From positions 1 through 64,000 of the forward strand of contig DHOU01000021.1 of assembly GCA_002409745.1 (NCBI GenBank): a DNA stretch of 64,000 nt, read 5' to 3'. This DNA is from Bacteroidales bacterium UBA5382. GTDB taxonomy: Bacteria > Bacteroidota > Bacteroidia > Bacteroidales > Dysgonomonadaceae. Below, in pieces: positions 35,410 to 43,768 of this stretch. Every line of letters begins with the position of its first letter. Position 1 is the stretch's first letter. A program made the translations under genes and the position numbers. The notes below the pieces were generated by a model that was not told where the DNA came from, did no database searches, and saw only the letters and a program-made list of their open reading frames with translations.

Positions 35410-38400
35410 CTATTTTGTCGTCACATTGTCGGAAACGCTCACACTTTGTATTTCTTTTATTTCTTCGAGAATAGCACAGGCCGTTTCGACCGAAGAGACG
35501 TTTTTAATACTCACCGATCGTTTTTTATTCTTTTCGCGAAGTTGACAGACTCTCGCGTGCGCTTGGATATAAAACAGGAGTTTGTCGAAAGCGCCGGAGC
35601 GGTAATAAGGCGATTGTCCGTCGGAGATAAGCTGGAGCGTCATTTGCCCGTTTTTCAACATGATTTTTTCTATCCCCAATGATCGGGCCAAACGCCGCAA
35701 CCGCACAATGCGGATCAATTCCCTGCCTTGTGCCGGAATCTTACCGAAACGATCTTCCAACTTGAGGATGAAGTCGAGAATCTGTGTTTCCGTTTCCATC
35801 GTGTCGAGTTCGCGATAAATGGCAATCCGTTCCGCATCGTTCGGGATATAAGTGACCGGAAACATCAGTTCGAGATCGCTTTCCACCGGTACCTCTTCGG
35901 TGAAGAACTCTTCCCCGTTATTTGATGGTTGTTCTCTGTAAAGATCGGCAAACTCTTCTTTGCGTAATTCCTGTACCGCCTCGGCAAGGATTTTTTGATA
36001 CGTTTCATATCCGAGGTCGGCGATAAATCCGCTTTGTTCAGCGCCCAACAGATTGCCGGCGCCTCGGATGTCGAGGTCTTGCATGGCAATGTGAATGCCG
36101 CTGCCTAACTCCGAAAAGTTTTCGATCGCTTGCAGTCGTCGCCGTGCATCGGTGGTAAGCGTATATAACGGCGGCGCTAAAAGATAGCAGAAAGCCTTAC
36201 GGTTGCTGCGCCCTACGCGTCCGCGAAGTTGGTGCAACTCGCTTAGTCCGAAGTTTTGCGCATTCACAACCAAGATGGTGTTGACGTTCGGAATGTCGAT
36301 GCCTGACTCTATGATGGTCGTAGCGATCAAGACATCATAATCGTAATGCACAAAATCGGTGATGACCGACTCCAGCTTTTTGGGCTCCATTTGTCCGTGT
36401 CCTACCGCAACGCGTACATCCGGAATTTCTCTTTTGATGAGTGTTTCCAACTCGTAGATATGTTGAATCCGATTGTTGATAATGAATACTTGTCCGTTGC
36501 GGTTCAATTCGAACTGAATCGCTTCTTTAATAATTTCGATATCGAACGGATGGACTTCCGTCTGTACCGGATAACGGTTGGGAGGAGGCGTGGTGATGGT
36601 CGAAAAATCACGCGAGCCCATCAGCGAAAACTGTAACGTGCGCGGAATAGGCGTTGCCGTCATCGTGAGGGTGTCGACATTCGTTTTGAGTTGCTTGAGT
36701 TTCTCTTTCGTCGATACGCCGAACTTTTGCTCTTCGTCGACAATGAGCAATCCCAAATCGTGAAACTGCACGTCTTTGCCTATGAGGCGGTGCGTGCCGA
36801 TGAGAATATCGATTTTCCCCTCTTTCAAGTCGGTTAGAATCGCTTTTTGCTCCTTATAGGTGCGCGCACGGCTGATATAATCTACGGTCACCGGAAAGTC
36901 GGACAGCCGGTCGTGAAAGGTATGATAGTGTTGCGTTGCCAAAGTGGTTGTCGGCACGAGCACCGCCACTTGTTTACCGTCGGTTGCGGCTTTAAATGCC
37001 GCCCTGATAGCGACTTCTGTTTTTCCGAAACCGACATCGCCGCATACCAGGCGATCCATCGGGCGCTCGCTTTCCATATCGTTCTTCACGTCTTGCGTAG
37101 CTTTGAGTTGGTCGGGGGTATCCTCATAAATAAACGAAGCCTCCAATTCATTTTGCAAATACGTGTCTTTCGAAAAGGCGTAACCCTTTTCGTGCTGCCG
37201 CTGTGCATAGAGTTTAATAAGGTCGCGGGCGATATCTTTTATTTTCGATTTGGTCCGTTCTTTCGTGCGCTCCCATGCGCCGGACCCTAATTTGCTGAGT
37301 TGCGGGCTGTCTCCTTCGCGCCCTTTGTATTTCGATATTTTATGCAAGGAATGAATCGAAACGAATACCGCATCGTTGTTCAGATACGTCAGTTTGATGA
37401 CTTCCTGTATTTTGTCGCCGATGCGCATGCGTACCAATCCGGCAAATTTGCCGATGCCGTGGTCGAGATGCACTACATAATCCCCCGGTTGCAATTGATT
37501 GATTTCTTTGAGCGTCAACGCGATCTTTCCCGAACGCGCCTTTTCCGATTTCAGGCTGAATTTGTGAAAGCGATTGAATATCTGGTGATCGGTGAAGCAA
37601 CATATTTTCATCGAATCTTCCGAGAAGCCTTCGTGCAGCGTTTTATTAATAGGAGTAAAAGGAATAGCATCGCCTCGGTCGTGGAAGATGTCGCGCAGGC
37701 GTTGATGTTGCTTTTCGCTGTCGCTCAGGATATATATCGTGTAGCCCTTTTGCAGGAATTCTTGCAGGGACTCGGATAGCAGGTCGAAGTTTTTGTGAAA
37801 CAGAGGTTGGGGAGAGGTCTCGAATTGCAGGGCCGCATCCGCCGGATCTAATAAATTAGTGTCGAACCGGAGTTTCCGGAAAGGCTGTATCGCCGATAGG
37901 AATTCTTCTTTTGACAATAAATCCGCCTTTATAAATTCCTCGTCTGGAGGATTTATTTTTAATTCATCATGATAGATTGATTCGATGCGGCTTTCGATCC
38001 AGCGCATATCTTCCGTGGCAATAATGGTTTGCTCCGGCAACAAATCGAAAAGCGTGGCATTTTTATCTTTTGCCGTACCGAATTCAGGCACGATGCGTAT
38101 CTCCGAAAACTTCTCTTTCGAAAGTTGCGTCTCCACATCGAAGCTGCGGATGGTTTCGATTTCATCTCCGAAAAAGTCGATACGATACGGAAGTTCGCTT
38201 GAGAAAGAAAACACATCCAGAATGCTTCCCCGTGTGGCATATTGCCCCGGCTCATAGACATAATCGACATATTGGAAGCCATACGAATCGAGCACTTCCG
38301 CAACGAATGACGAATCGACTTTTTCACCCGTTGAAACCGTTAATGTATTTTCTTGCAGCGTTTGTTGCGAGACGGTCTTTTCGGCCAATGCGTCGGGATA

Positions 38401-38766
38401 AGAGACAATGAGCAGCGAGCGTCCGTCTTCTTGCAGGCGGGAGAGCGTTTCGGTTCGCAGGATTTGGTTAGCCGCATCGATTTGTCCGTACTTCGCCGCG
38501 CGTTTATAGGCCGAAGGGAAGAAAAGGATATCCCCCGTGCCGGTTATTTGGGTTAAGTCGTGATAAAAATATCCGGCCGTTTCCAGATCATTGAAAATAA
38601 ATAGGGATGGATTGGGTTGTTTGCGGAATAGCGATACGGCAAACAAGGCACGCGATGATCCGTGCAAACCCTTTACCGATAAAGTCATTACTTCCTTCAG
38701 TAATTTGCTCGCAGCCGAAACATTCGGATGGCCATCCATCAATTGTTGCAATTGAACAATATCCAA
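35410..38766 (-). CDS. mfd: Transcription-repair coupling factor
   Basis: Mfd removes RNA polymerase stalled at DNA lesions and recruits UvrA. The protein (about 1,118 residues) has the UvrB-like N-terminal part and the RNA-polymerase-interacting domain (LQPGDYVVHLDHGIGKFAG). The translocase has Walker A GDVGFGKTEVAIRAA, the DEEQ box, TATPIPRTLQFSLMG and GRVGRSNRKAFCYLLAPP, with the TRCF domain at the end. A promoter at 38800-38793 rules out longer readings. The best start is a TTG at 38766, giving (M)DIVQLQQLMDGHPNVSA like other Bacteroidales Mfd proteins; ATG 38739 is an alternative. Confidence 0.93.
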   Translation of the reverse strand: MDIVQLQQLMDGHPNVSAASKLLKEVMTLSVKGLHGSSRALFAVSLFRKQPNPSLFIFNDLETAGYFYHDLTQITGTGDILFFPSAYKRAAKYGQIDAANQILRTETLSRLQEDGRSLLIVSYPDALAEKTVSQQTLQENTLTVSTGEKVDSSFVAEVLDSYGFQYVDYVYEPGQYATRGSILDVFSFSSELPYRIDFFGDEIETIRSFDVETQLSKEKFSEIRIVPEFGTAKDKNATLFDLLPEQTIIATEDMRWIESRIESIYHDELKINPPDEEFIKADLLSKEEFLSAIQPFRKLRFDTNLLDPADAALQFETSPQPLFHKNFDLLSESLQEFLQKGYTIYILSDSEKQHQRLRDIFHDRGDAIPFTPINKTLHEGFSEDSMKICCFTDHQIFNRFHKFSLKSEKARSGKIALTLKEINQLQPGDYVVHLDHGIGKFAGLVRMRIGDKIQEVIKLTYLNNDAVFVSIHSLHKISKYKGREGDSPQLSKLGSGAWERTKERTKSKIKDIARDLIKLYAQRQHEKGYAFSKDTYLQNELEASFIYEDTPDQLKATQDVKNDMESERPMDRLVCGDVGFGKTEVAIRAAFKAATDGKQVAVLVPTTTLATQHYHTFHDRLSDFPVTVDYISRARTYKEQKAILTDLKEGKIDILIGTHRLIGKDVQFHDLGLLIVDEEQKFGVSTKEKLKQLKTNVDTLTMTATPIPRTLQFSLMGSRDFSTITTPPPNRYPVQTEVHPFDIEIIKEAIQFELNRNGQVFIINNRIQHIYELETLIKREIPDVRVAVGHGQMEPKKLESVITDFVHYDYDVLIATTIIESGIDIPNVNTILVVNAQNFGLSELHQLRGRVGRSNRKAFCYLLAPPLYTLTTDARRRLQAIENFSELGSGIHIAMQDLDIRGAGNLLGAEQSGFIADLGYETYQKILAEAVQELRKEEFADLYREQPSNNGEEFFTEEVPVESDLELMFPVTYIPNDAERIAIYRELDTMETETQILDFILKLEDRFGKIPAQGRELIRIVRLRRLARSLGIEKIMLKNGQMTLQLISDGQSPYYRSGAFDKLLFYIQAHARVCQLREKNKKRSVSIKNVSSVETACAILEEIKEIQSVSVSDNVTTK

Positions 38767-38792
38767 AACGTGAGAGAATTTTATTTCGGGCA

Positions 38793-38800
38793 CAAAGATA
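38793..38800 (-). promoter_or_regulatory. -7 promoter element of mfd
   Basis: TATCTTTG on the reverse strand lies 26 bases upstream of the proposed TTG start at 38766. Confidence 0.65.
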
Positions 38801-38844
38801 CGCTTTTTTAAATTATTTGCGAAGTGAATCGCTCTTTCGTCTTT

Positions 38845-38893
38845 TCTCCGGTCTCCAGTCTCCGGTCTCCAGTCTCCGGTCATCAGTCTCCGG
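38845..38893. repeat. CTCCGGT/CTCCAGT short-word repeats upstream of mfd
   Basis: CTCCGGTCTCCAGT-type words alternate about seven times with a 12-13 base period. They lie upstream of the mfd promoter, so they are outside the mRNA. The 15 bases after them contain the small palindrome GGAAAATTTCC. Confidence 0.75.
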
Positions 38894-38962
38894 TCAGGTG
38901 TGGAAAATTTCCCCATTTTTGATTTTTCAAAGCTAATCGACTTTGAAATGATGCTAAAACGA

Positions 38963-39087
38963 TATCTTTGTCACTAAGTAATTACAGATAGAATTACGCG
39001 CATTGATTTTTTATCCAACCAAAATCTTAACTATGTTTTTATTTTCATTCGTAGTGATTACGAGAGTTATAAAAACATAGTTTTTTT
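38963..39087 (+). ncRNA. Candidate small RNA: promoter to terminator with no gene
   Basis: TATCTTTG at 38963-38970, with TTTG at 38942-38945, forms a good promoter. About 60 bases after the predicted start, AACTATGTTTTTAT (39029-39042) pairs with ATAAAAACATAGTT (39069-39082). An inner CGTA/TACG stem lies between them, and a run of T residues extends to 39087. The enclosed transcript would be about 110 bases, and the only frame in it is a 15-codon one inside the terminator. The next gene has its own promoter at 39106, so this looks like an independent small transcript or a long attenuated leader. Confidence 0.5.
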
Positions 39088-39105
39088 ACTTTCCCCCATA
39101 AAGCG

Positions 39106-39113
39106 TATATTTG
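39106..39113 (+). promoter_or_regulatory. -7 promoter element of the CYTH gene
   Basis: TATATTTG matches TAnnTTTG, 49 bases upstream of ATG 39163 and just beyond the terminator of the candidate small RNA. Confidence 0.6.
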
Positions 39114-39162
39114 CCGTCAATAGGTGCCGTCCGCAGGGATATCGTTATCAAAAAAATACAGT

Positions 39163-39630
39163 ATGGGCTACGAAATAGAACGAAAATTTCTCGTAAACGG
39201 GGAATATAAATCATTCGCTTTTAAACAATATCGCATCCAGCAAGGCTATTTGTCGGTCTCGAAAGAGAATGTCGTACGCGTGCGCGTAAGGGACGACAAA
39301 GGGTTCCTGACCATCAAGAGCGGTGCGGTAAAGGATCGGTTCACCCGCTACGAATGGGAGTATGAGATTCCTTTGGCGGATGCTGACGAGATGCTCCGCT
39401 TGTGTGCACAGGGAGTGATCGATAAGACCCGTTATCTGGTGAAAGCCGGAGCTCATACCCTGGAGGTCGATGAGTTTTACGGCGATAACGAAGGACTCGT
39501 TTTTGCCGAAGTCGAGCTGACGGACGAAAATGAGGCGTTTACTCCGCCTTCATGGTTGGGTAAGGAAGTGACAGGTGATATCCGGTATTACAATGCGTAC
39601 CTATCGCAACATCCTTATAAGAAATGGTAG
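39163..39630 (+). CDS. CYTH-domain protein (triphosphate tunnel metalloenzyme family)
   Basis: The 155-residue protein opens GYEIERKFLVNGE, with the ExExK signature that binds metal and triphosphate at the N-terminus. It then shows IQQGYLSVSKENVVRVRVRD, FLTIKSGAVKDRFTRYEWEY and KTRYLVKAGAHTLEVDEFYG. Small bacterial members of this group hydrolyse inorganic triphosphate; the actual substrate here is unknown. The ATG at 39163 is chosen over an in-frame start at 39124 because the signature must be at the very N-terminus. A hairpin at 39639-39668 follows. Confidence 0.92.
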   Translation: MGYEIERKFLVNGEYKSFAFKQYRIQQGYLSVSKENVVRVRVRDDKGFLTIKSGAVKDRFTRYEWEYEIPLADADEMLRLCAQGVIDKTRYLVKAGAHTLEVDEFYGDNEGLVFAEVELTDENEAFTPPSWLGKEVTGDIRYYNAYLSQHPYKKW

Positions 39631-39636
39631 AAAAAA

Positions 39637-39668
39637 GGACGAGGGTGTCGCCAAAGCGGCATCCTCGT
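39637..39668 (-). terminator. Terminator shared by ilvE and the CYTH gene
   Basis: ACGAGGGTGTCGC pairs with GCGGCATCCTCGT over a four-base loop. On the reverse strand it is followed by CCTTTTTT, so it serves ilvE best; the forward side has only a weak T stretch. Confidence 0.75.
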
Positions 39669-39676
39669 TATAACCT

Positions 39677-40696
39677 TTAGCCAAGAACCGTTACCCATCC
39701 GTGGGTGTCCGGTTCATCGCCGTATTGAATAGCCCTCAGTTTGTGATAAAGTTGTTCCGATATCGGGCCCGCTTTGCCGTCTTTACAGAAGGCATACGAT
39801 TTTCCCGCGTCGGGATCATCGATCCGCAAGATGGGACTGATTACCGCAGCCGTGCCGCAGGCGCCCGCTTCTTCAAACGTGGCGAGTTCCTCTTCGGGAA
39901 TATGACGCCGTTCCACTTTCAATCCCATATCCTCTGCGAGTTGCATCAGGCTTTTGTTGGTGATAGACGGAAGGATGGAAGTCGATTCCGGTGTAATGTA
40001 CGTCCGGTTTTTAATGGCGAAGAAATTGGCCGGACCGCATTCGTCGATATATTTTTTCTCTTTAGCATCCAAATAAAGTACGGCGGAGTAGCCGCCTTCG
40101 TGCGCTTTTTCACCTGCCACCAAGCTGGCCGCATAATTGCCCCCTACTTTGTATATGCCGGTGCCCAGCGGGGCTGCACGGTCGTATTGACGAAGGATAA
40201 CCATCGGGGTCGGTTTGAATCCTTCTTTGAAATACGGCCCTACCGGGGTCACTAAAATCAGGAAGAGATATTCGTGAGCAGGTTTTACGCCTACTTGTGC
40301 GCTGGTGCCGATAAGTAGCGGACGGATATATAAAGAAGCGCCGCTTTCGTAAGGAGGAACAAAACGTTTGTTCTTTTCAACTGCCAATACCACCATTTCT
40401 TCAAACCGTTCCACCGGCAGTTCGGCCATCAGGATGCCGCGGCACGACGATTGCAGGCGCAGTGCATTTTCGTGCATGCGGAAGATGCGTATTTTACCGT
40501 CTTTTCCTTTAAAAGCTTTTAGTCCTTCGAAAGCTTCTTGTCCGTAATGCAGGCAAGTTGCCGCCATATGGATATTCAGGAACTCCGATGTTTCCAGTTG
40601 AGGTTCGCTCCATTTTCCGTCACGGAAATAACTCCGGACGTTATAATCGGTTTTCATATATCCGAATGATAAATCCGACCAGTTAATTGTGTCCAT
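39677..40696 (-). CDS. ilvE: Branched-chain amino acid aminotransferase
   Basis: IlvE is a PLP enzyme that interconverts leucine, isoleucine and valine with their 2-keto acids. The 339-residue product is the longer class-IV aminotransferase form. It has LHYGQEAFEGLKAFKGKDG near residue 51, the catalytic lysine region GIYKVGGNYAASLVAGEKA near residue 180, and YLDAKEKKYIDECGPANFF near residue 208. A single-gene transcript is predicted: promoter TATATTTG at 40745-40738 and a strong terminator at 39637-39668. Confidence 0.95.
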   Translation of the reverse strand: MDTINWSDLSFGYMKTDYNVRSYFRDGKWSEPQLETSEFLNIHMAATCLHYGQEAFEGLKAFKGKDGKIRIFRMHENALRLQSSCRGILMAELPVERFEEMVVLAVEKNKRFVPPYESGASLYIRPLLIGTSAQVGVKPAHEYLFLILVTPVGPYFKEGFKPTPMVILRQYDRAAPLGTGIYKVGGNYAASLVAGEKAHEGGYSAVLYLDAKEKKYIDECGPANFFAIKNRTYITPESTSILPSITNKSLMQLAEDMGLKVERRHIPEEELATFEEAGACGTAAVISPILRIDDPDAGKSYAFCKDGKAGPISEQLYHKLRAIQYGDEPDTHGWVTVLG

Positions 40697-40737
40697 GTTT
40701 TAATTTTTTTATTGTCTGTTTTATATCGATAGAATTG

Positions 40738-40745
40738 CAAATATA
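40738..40745 (-). promoter_or_regulatory. -7 promoter element of ilvE
   Basis: TATATTTG on the reverse strand lies 41 bases before the ilvE ATG. Confidence 0.6.
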
Positions 40746-40883
40746 CGCTTTTTATGCGTTCGTTAGTCCATTCATTCCCAAAATAGTTCAGCATTTCTTT
40801 CCTTATAGGTTAAGAAGTGCTTCATGTCGGTTATTGTATAATTAGGGCCGTTGTCAGGATACGACACGTTCTATACGGAGAAT

Positions 40884-41040
40884 TTATTTATCGTTGAACA
40901 GGGTATCGAAAAAATCTTTTTTTTTGTGAGATGTAAATTTCGAAGGGCATTTTTGATGATAAATTCGGGCACAGGCTCAATTTCGAAAGGAATTCACGGT
41001 AGTCAGATAGCTTTACATTCGATAATTTCTGTGTCGACAT
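40884..41040 (-). pseudogene. HicA-like toxin with an internal out-of-frame deletion
   Basis: The reading from ATG 41040 gives STQKLSNVKLSDYREFLSKL, the usual start of a Bacteroidales HicA-like toxin. Two frames over, the next bases give IEPVPEFIIKNALRNLHL and DFFDTLFNDK to a stop at 40884, the usual C-terminus. About 35 residues between them are missing, including the Gly-Gly-His segment that holds the catalytic histidine. The start overlaps the stop of the HicB-like gene (TGATG). The toxin should be inactive. Family assignment is from remembered consensus and needs a search. Confidence 0.7.
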
Positions 41041-41423
41041 CAAGCGAAGTCAGGAATGGAAACTTCCGTATTGTATTTCGAATATTCTTTATGATAGAGG
41101 ATATCCCTTAGTACCGGATTATTTTTAATCATTGCATCGATTCCGGGAGCTTTGATATCTTTCGATTTCTTTCCCCTGATATTCCATCCGTGTGCTTTCA
41201 GGTCTTCATACAGAGAATTCTCGTTGAAACAATAGGAAAAGTGCATTTCAAATGTTTTTTCGAAAGCTCTTTTCGCTTCTTCCTCCGTTTGTCCGTAGGC
41301 GGAAAGGTCAAGGGCAGGACAATATACAATATATATTCCGTTTTCTATGAAAGAATAGATTTCGAGATGCGCCCTAAGCGACTTCCTTTTTGTGTCCAAC
41401 TGTCCGTCAAAAATTAAGCCTGC
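41040..41423 (-). CDS. HicB-like antitoxin, now without an intact toxin partner
   Basis: The 127-residue product (ATG 41423, AGLIFDGQLDTKRKSL) contains the partial RNase-H-like HicB core IENGIYIVYCPALDLSAYGQ followed by TEEEAKRAFEKTFEMHF. In intact systems HicB binds and neutralises HicA and represses the operon. Gene order here is hicB then hicA with overlapping stop and start. A longer reading from 41549 lacks family resemblance and overlaps the HxlR gene. No HTH or Arc-type DNA-binding domain is visible at the C-terminus, so repression may depend on another surface. Confidence 0.65.
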   Translation of the reverse strand, partial: AGLIFDGQLDTKRKSLRAHLEIYSFIENGIYIVYCPALDLSAYGQTEEEAKRAFEKTFEMHFSYCFNENSLYEDLKAHGWNIRGKKSKDIKAPGIDAMIKNNPVLRDILYHKEYSKYNTEVSIPDFA

Positions 41424-41515
41424 CATTTTTGTTTTTATGTACCTCTCTGTTTTACATACAAAAAAAACAACATAATAATGGGATATGCAAATATTTTTGT
41501 TCAAACCTGCATTCG

Positions 41516-41875
41516 TCAGTCCATTGTTTTTCTGTGCTTTTTGCCCCATTCTTCCAACTGTTTTAAAATAGGATTCAGTAGCAATGCGCTTTCTGTAAGT
41601 TCGTATTCCACCCGTGGCGGCACTTGGGCGTATACCGTCCGTTTCACCAATTTATTTTGTTCCATTTTCCGCAGTTGAAGGGTCAGCATGCGTTCAGTAA
41701 TATTCGGGATGCGTTTTCTAAGTTCTCCGAAACGCAACTTCCCATTCGCCAAATGACAACATATCGCTAACGTCCACTGTCCGCCGATGAGATTTGCAGC
41801 ATAAATTTCCGTGCATTCCGAACCCAAGTTCTTTTTATTTTCGTAATGGGTCGATGTTTCCTTTATTTTACTCAT
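41516..41875 (-). CDS. HxlR-family transcriptional regulator
   Basis: This is a winged-helix DNA-binding protein of the MarR/HxlR type that commonly controls divergent redox genes. The 119-residue product shows IGGQWTLAICCHLANGKLRF near residue 30 and FGELRKRIPNITERMLTLQLRK, the recognition region. LVKRTVYAQVPPRVEYELTE is the wing. Start ATG 41875 is favoured over 41992 because the promoter lies at 41917-41910. It is divergent from an NAD(P)H oxidoreductase gene, which is the probable target. Confidence 0.92.
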   Translation of the reverse strand: MSKIKETSTHYENKKNLGSECTEIYAANLIGGQWTLAICCHLANGKLRFGELRKRIPNITERMLTLQLRKMEQNKLVKRTVYAQVPPRVEYELTESALLLNPILKQLEEWGKKHRKTMD

Positions 41876-41909
41876 ACTTACATTTTTGTCGGTACCATAC
41901 AATTGGTTG

Positions 41910-41946
41910 CAAATATACATTATTGCAGGTAATATTTGTATTTTTG
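41910..41946. promoter_or_regulatory. Back-to-back promoters between hxlR and the oxidoreductase
   Basis: TATATTTG on the reverse strand (41917-41910) serves hxlR, and TATTTTTG on the forward strand (41939-41946) serves the oxidoreductase, with the two elements 21 bases apart. The TTGCAAATATA / TATTTGTATTTTTGCAA context gives an imperfect dyad across both, a natural place for HxlR to bind. Confidence 0.55.
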
Positions 41947-41965
41947 CAATAAAATGATTGGTAAA

Positions 41966-42496
41966 ATGAAAACTTTGGTTATCGTTACTCACCCGAATTT
42001 AGAAAAATCGGTTATCAACAAACGCTGGATAGAAGAATTACAAAAATATCCCGGAAGGTATTCCGTACACGATTTGTATGCGTCTTATCCTGACGGAAAA
42101 ATAGATATTGAAAGAGAGCAGCAGCTTATTGAATCTCATGATAAAATCGTGTTTCAATTTCCGTTGTACTGGTTCAGTTCTCCTCCGTTACTCAAAAAAT
42201 GGTTTGATGAAGTATTGACCTATGGCTGGGCTTACGGAAGCAAAAGCGGATATAAAGTCGCCGGAAAGAAAGTCGCATTGGCCCTATCGGCGGGAATTGA
42301 TGAAAAGGCATATTCCGTTGAAGGTACGTGGAAGTACACGTTGAAAGAGCTTACGGCTCCTTTTGAACTGACATTTAAGTACGTAAGGGCGGATTATAAA
42401 TTCTTTTATGCTTATTACGGTATTGAATTAAATGCCTCGAAGGAGCGGATAGAAAAAAGCGTGCCGGCATATATCGATTTCATCGAATCTCTCTAA
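41966..42496 (+). CDS. NAD(P)H-dependent flavodoxin-fold oxidoreductase (MdaB/KefF-like)
   Basis: The 176-residue cytoplasmic protein starts KTLVIVTHPNLEKSVINKRW, the flavin-phosphate-binding turn of the flavodoxin_2 family. It contains IVFQFPLYWFSSPPLLKKWF near residue 70 and YGSKSGYKVAGKKVALALSA. Enzymes of this type reduce quinones or nitro compounds by two electrons. It is divergent from hxlR, with a very short leader (promoter 41939-41946). It is intact, unlike the related gene at 44554-45224. Confidence 0.9.
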   Translation: MKTLVIVTHPNLEKSVINKRWIEELQKYPGRYSVHDLYASYPDGKIDIEREQQLIESHDKIVFQFPLYWFSSPPLLKKWFDEVLTYGWAYGSKSGYKVAGKKVALALSAGIDEKAYSVEGTWKYTLKELTAPFELTFKYVRADYKFFYAYYGIELNASKERIEKSVPAYIDFIESL

Positions 42497-42535
42497 GAAG
42501 CTAATAAATAATCGTTTCTCAACAAAATATCAAAA

Positions 42536-43029
42536 ATGAAAAGAACAGTATTCATAACCGGAACAAGTTCAGGTTTAGGAAAATCATTAATATAAGTTCT
42601 TTAATCGGATTAAGTGTAGATATTCCGTTGTCATCTGTTTATGCTATGTCGAAATTTGCATTGGAAGGTTTAAGCGAAGGCGTCTATTACGAGTTAAAAT
42701 CACAGAAAATAGATATTCATTTGGTAGAACCGGGAGGTTTCCGTTCTTCATTAGGAGCAAATGCATTCATGATTCAGCCGGGAAAAAATTCGGTATATGG
42801 TGAAATAAATGAATGTTTAAATACTTATTTGGAAAGTAAGGCCACTGATATCCATTGCCCGCATACGGATATGGAGGATATCGTTAAGACGGTGTATAAG
42901 TTGGCCACAGGCGAGATTGATTCCTTCAGAAATCTTGTAGGCGGCGATGCAAAAGAAATTCTTGATTTGCGTTCAAATAATTCGATAGAGGAATATCTGC
43001 AACGAATCGGGAGTCGTTTTATACGATAA
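42536..43029 (+). pseudogene. Short-chain dehydrogenase/reductase with internal deletion
   Basis: ATG 42536 encodes KRTVFITGTSSGLGKSL, the complete NAD(P)-binding TGxxxGxG turn, and then runs into a stop at 42596. In another frame from about 42594 the sequence resumes as ISSLIGLSVDIPLSSVYAMS and continues YAMSKFALEGLSEGVYYELK, the catalytic Tyr-x-x-x-Lys region and C-terminus of the same family. About 110 residues between them are gone. The gene would have followed the oxidoreductase as an operon partner (40-base gap). No functional enzyme is expected. Confidence 0.85.
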
Positions 43030-43135
43030 AACCGCCATCCCCTCCCCCTTGTTTTCGAACGAGGAGGGAATAACGGGATGAGCAAAGTTCCGTGTTGTAG
43101 CTCTGTCCGTCTGCGGTTGGTAATTTATCGCAATT

Positions 43136-43345
43136 TTACCGCTCTCCGACCCAATGCGGATAAATAGGCGTTTGGGCGGTAAGGGTATTCAGTTCGGTCA
43201 AATGTTCTTTTGACAAAGACCAATCGACTGCGCCCAAGTTTTCGATCAGTTGCTGTTCATTTCTTGCCCCGATGACAATATTGGAAACGGTTTCCTGTTT
43301 CGTTTGCTATGCGTTCCAAAGTATCTACAACCGTATTAAGAAGCT
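43136..43345 (-). pseudogene. Aldo/keto reductase C-terminal remnant
   Basis: The reverse strand encodes TVVDTLERIANETG and then, after a frame change, TVSNIVIGARNEQQLIENLG followed by SLSKEHLTELNTLTAQTPIYPHWVGER to a stop at 43136. This is the C-terminal third of an aldo/keto reductase. At the frame change about 13 residues are missing between two places that both normally read Thr-Val-Ser. The missing piece may have been lost by recombination between the two copies of ACCGTTTCC-like sequence (inference). The N-terminal two thirds are absent; the remnant joins directly to a Crp/Fnr remnant. Confidence 0.75.
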
Positions 43346-43695
43346 ACCATTTGTTTGGGTATCCGTTGGATAAGTCCCGGGTATTGGGCCAGTAAATTAT
43401 AATAGCGTTCGGTAGCCGTACTGCTGATAAGGCATAAAATCCTTTTTTGTAAGGCAATATATCCTGCGGTTGTTTTCTTTAGAAAAAAGTATTCCATTTT
43501 TTGAAGTTCCTTACATAACTTTTCTCTGTTTTCCAATGAAATGGCAAGAACTTTTGTGTCTTCCAAACAGTCAACGTTTAAGGTAGCTTTGGTGCTGTTA
43601 TGGAACGCCTGTGGGTCTGTTATCCACCAATTTTCCAAAGCAAATTGTATTATATGCTCTTTCCCTTCGGGATTGGTGTGAGAAGATTTCATCAT
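43336..43695 (-). pseudogene. Crp/Fnr-family regulator remnant without its DNA-binding domain
   Basis: The readable part, SSHTNPEGKEHIIQFALENW through LISSTATERYYNLLAQYPGL to IPKQMVAS, is the cyclic-nucleotide-binding domain and linker of a Crp/Fnr regulator. The N-terminal 60 or so residues are missing, and the protein stops exactly where the helix-turn-helix should start (the usual text continues MIASYLG). The following bases already belong to the aldo/keto reductase remnant. One deletion therefore seems to have removed the end of this gene and the beginning of the next. It is unlikely to regulate anything. Confidence 0.75.
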
Positions 43696-43768
43696 TTGTC
43701 AGCGGCTTGCCGTTCCTAAAACAATGATCTTTATGCAGGATGTTGGTCGACGGCTGATAACCGGCAAC

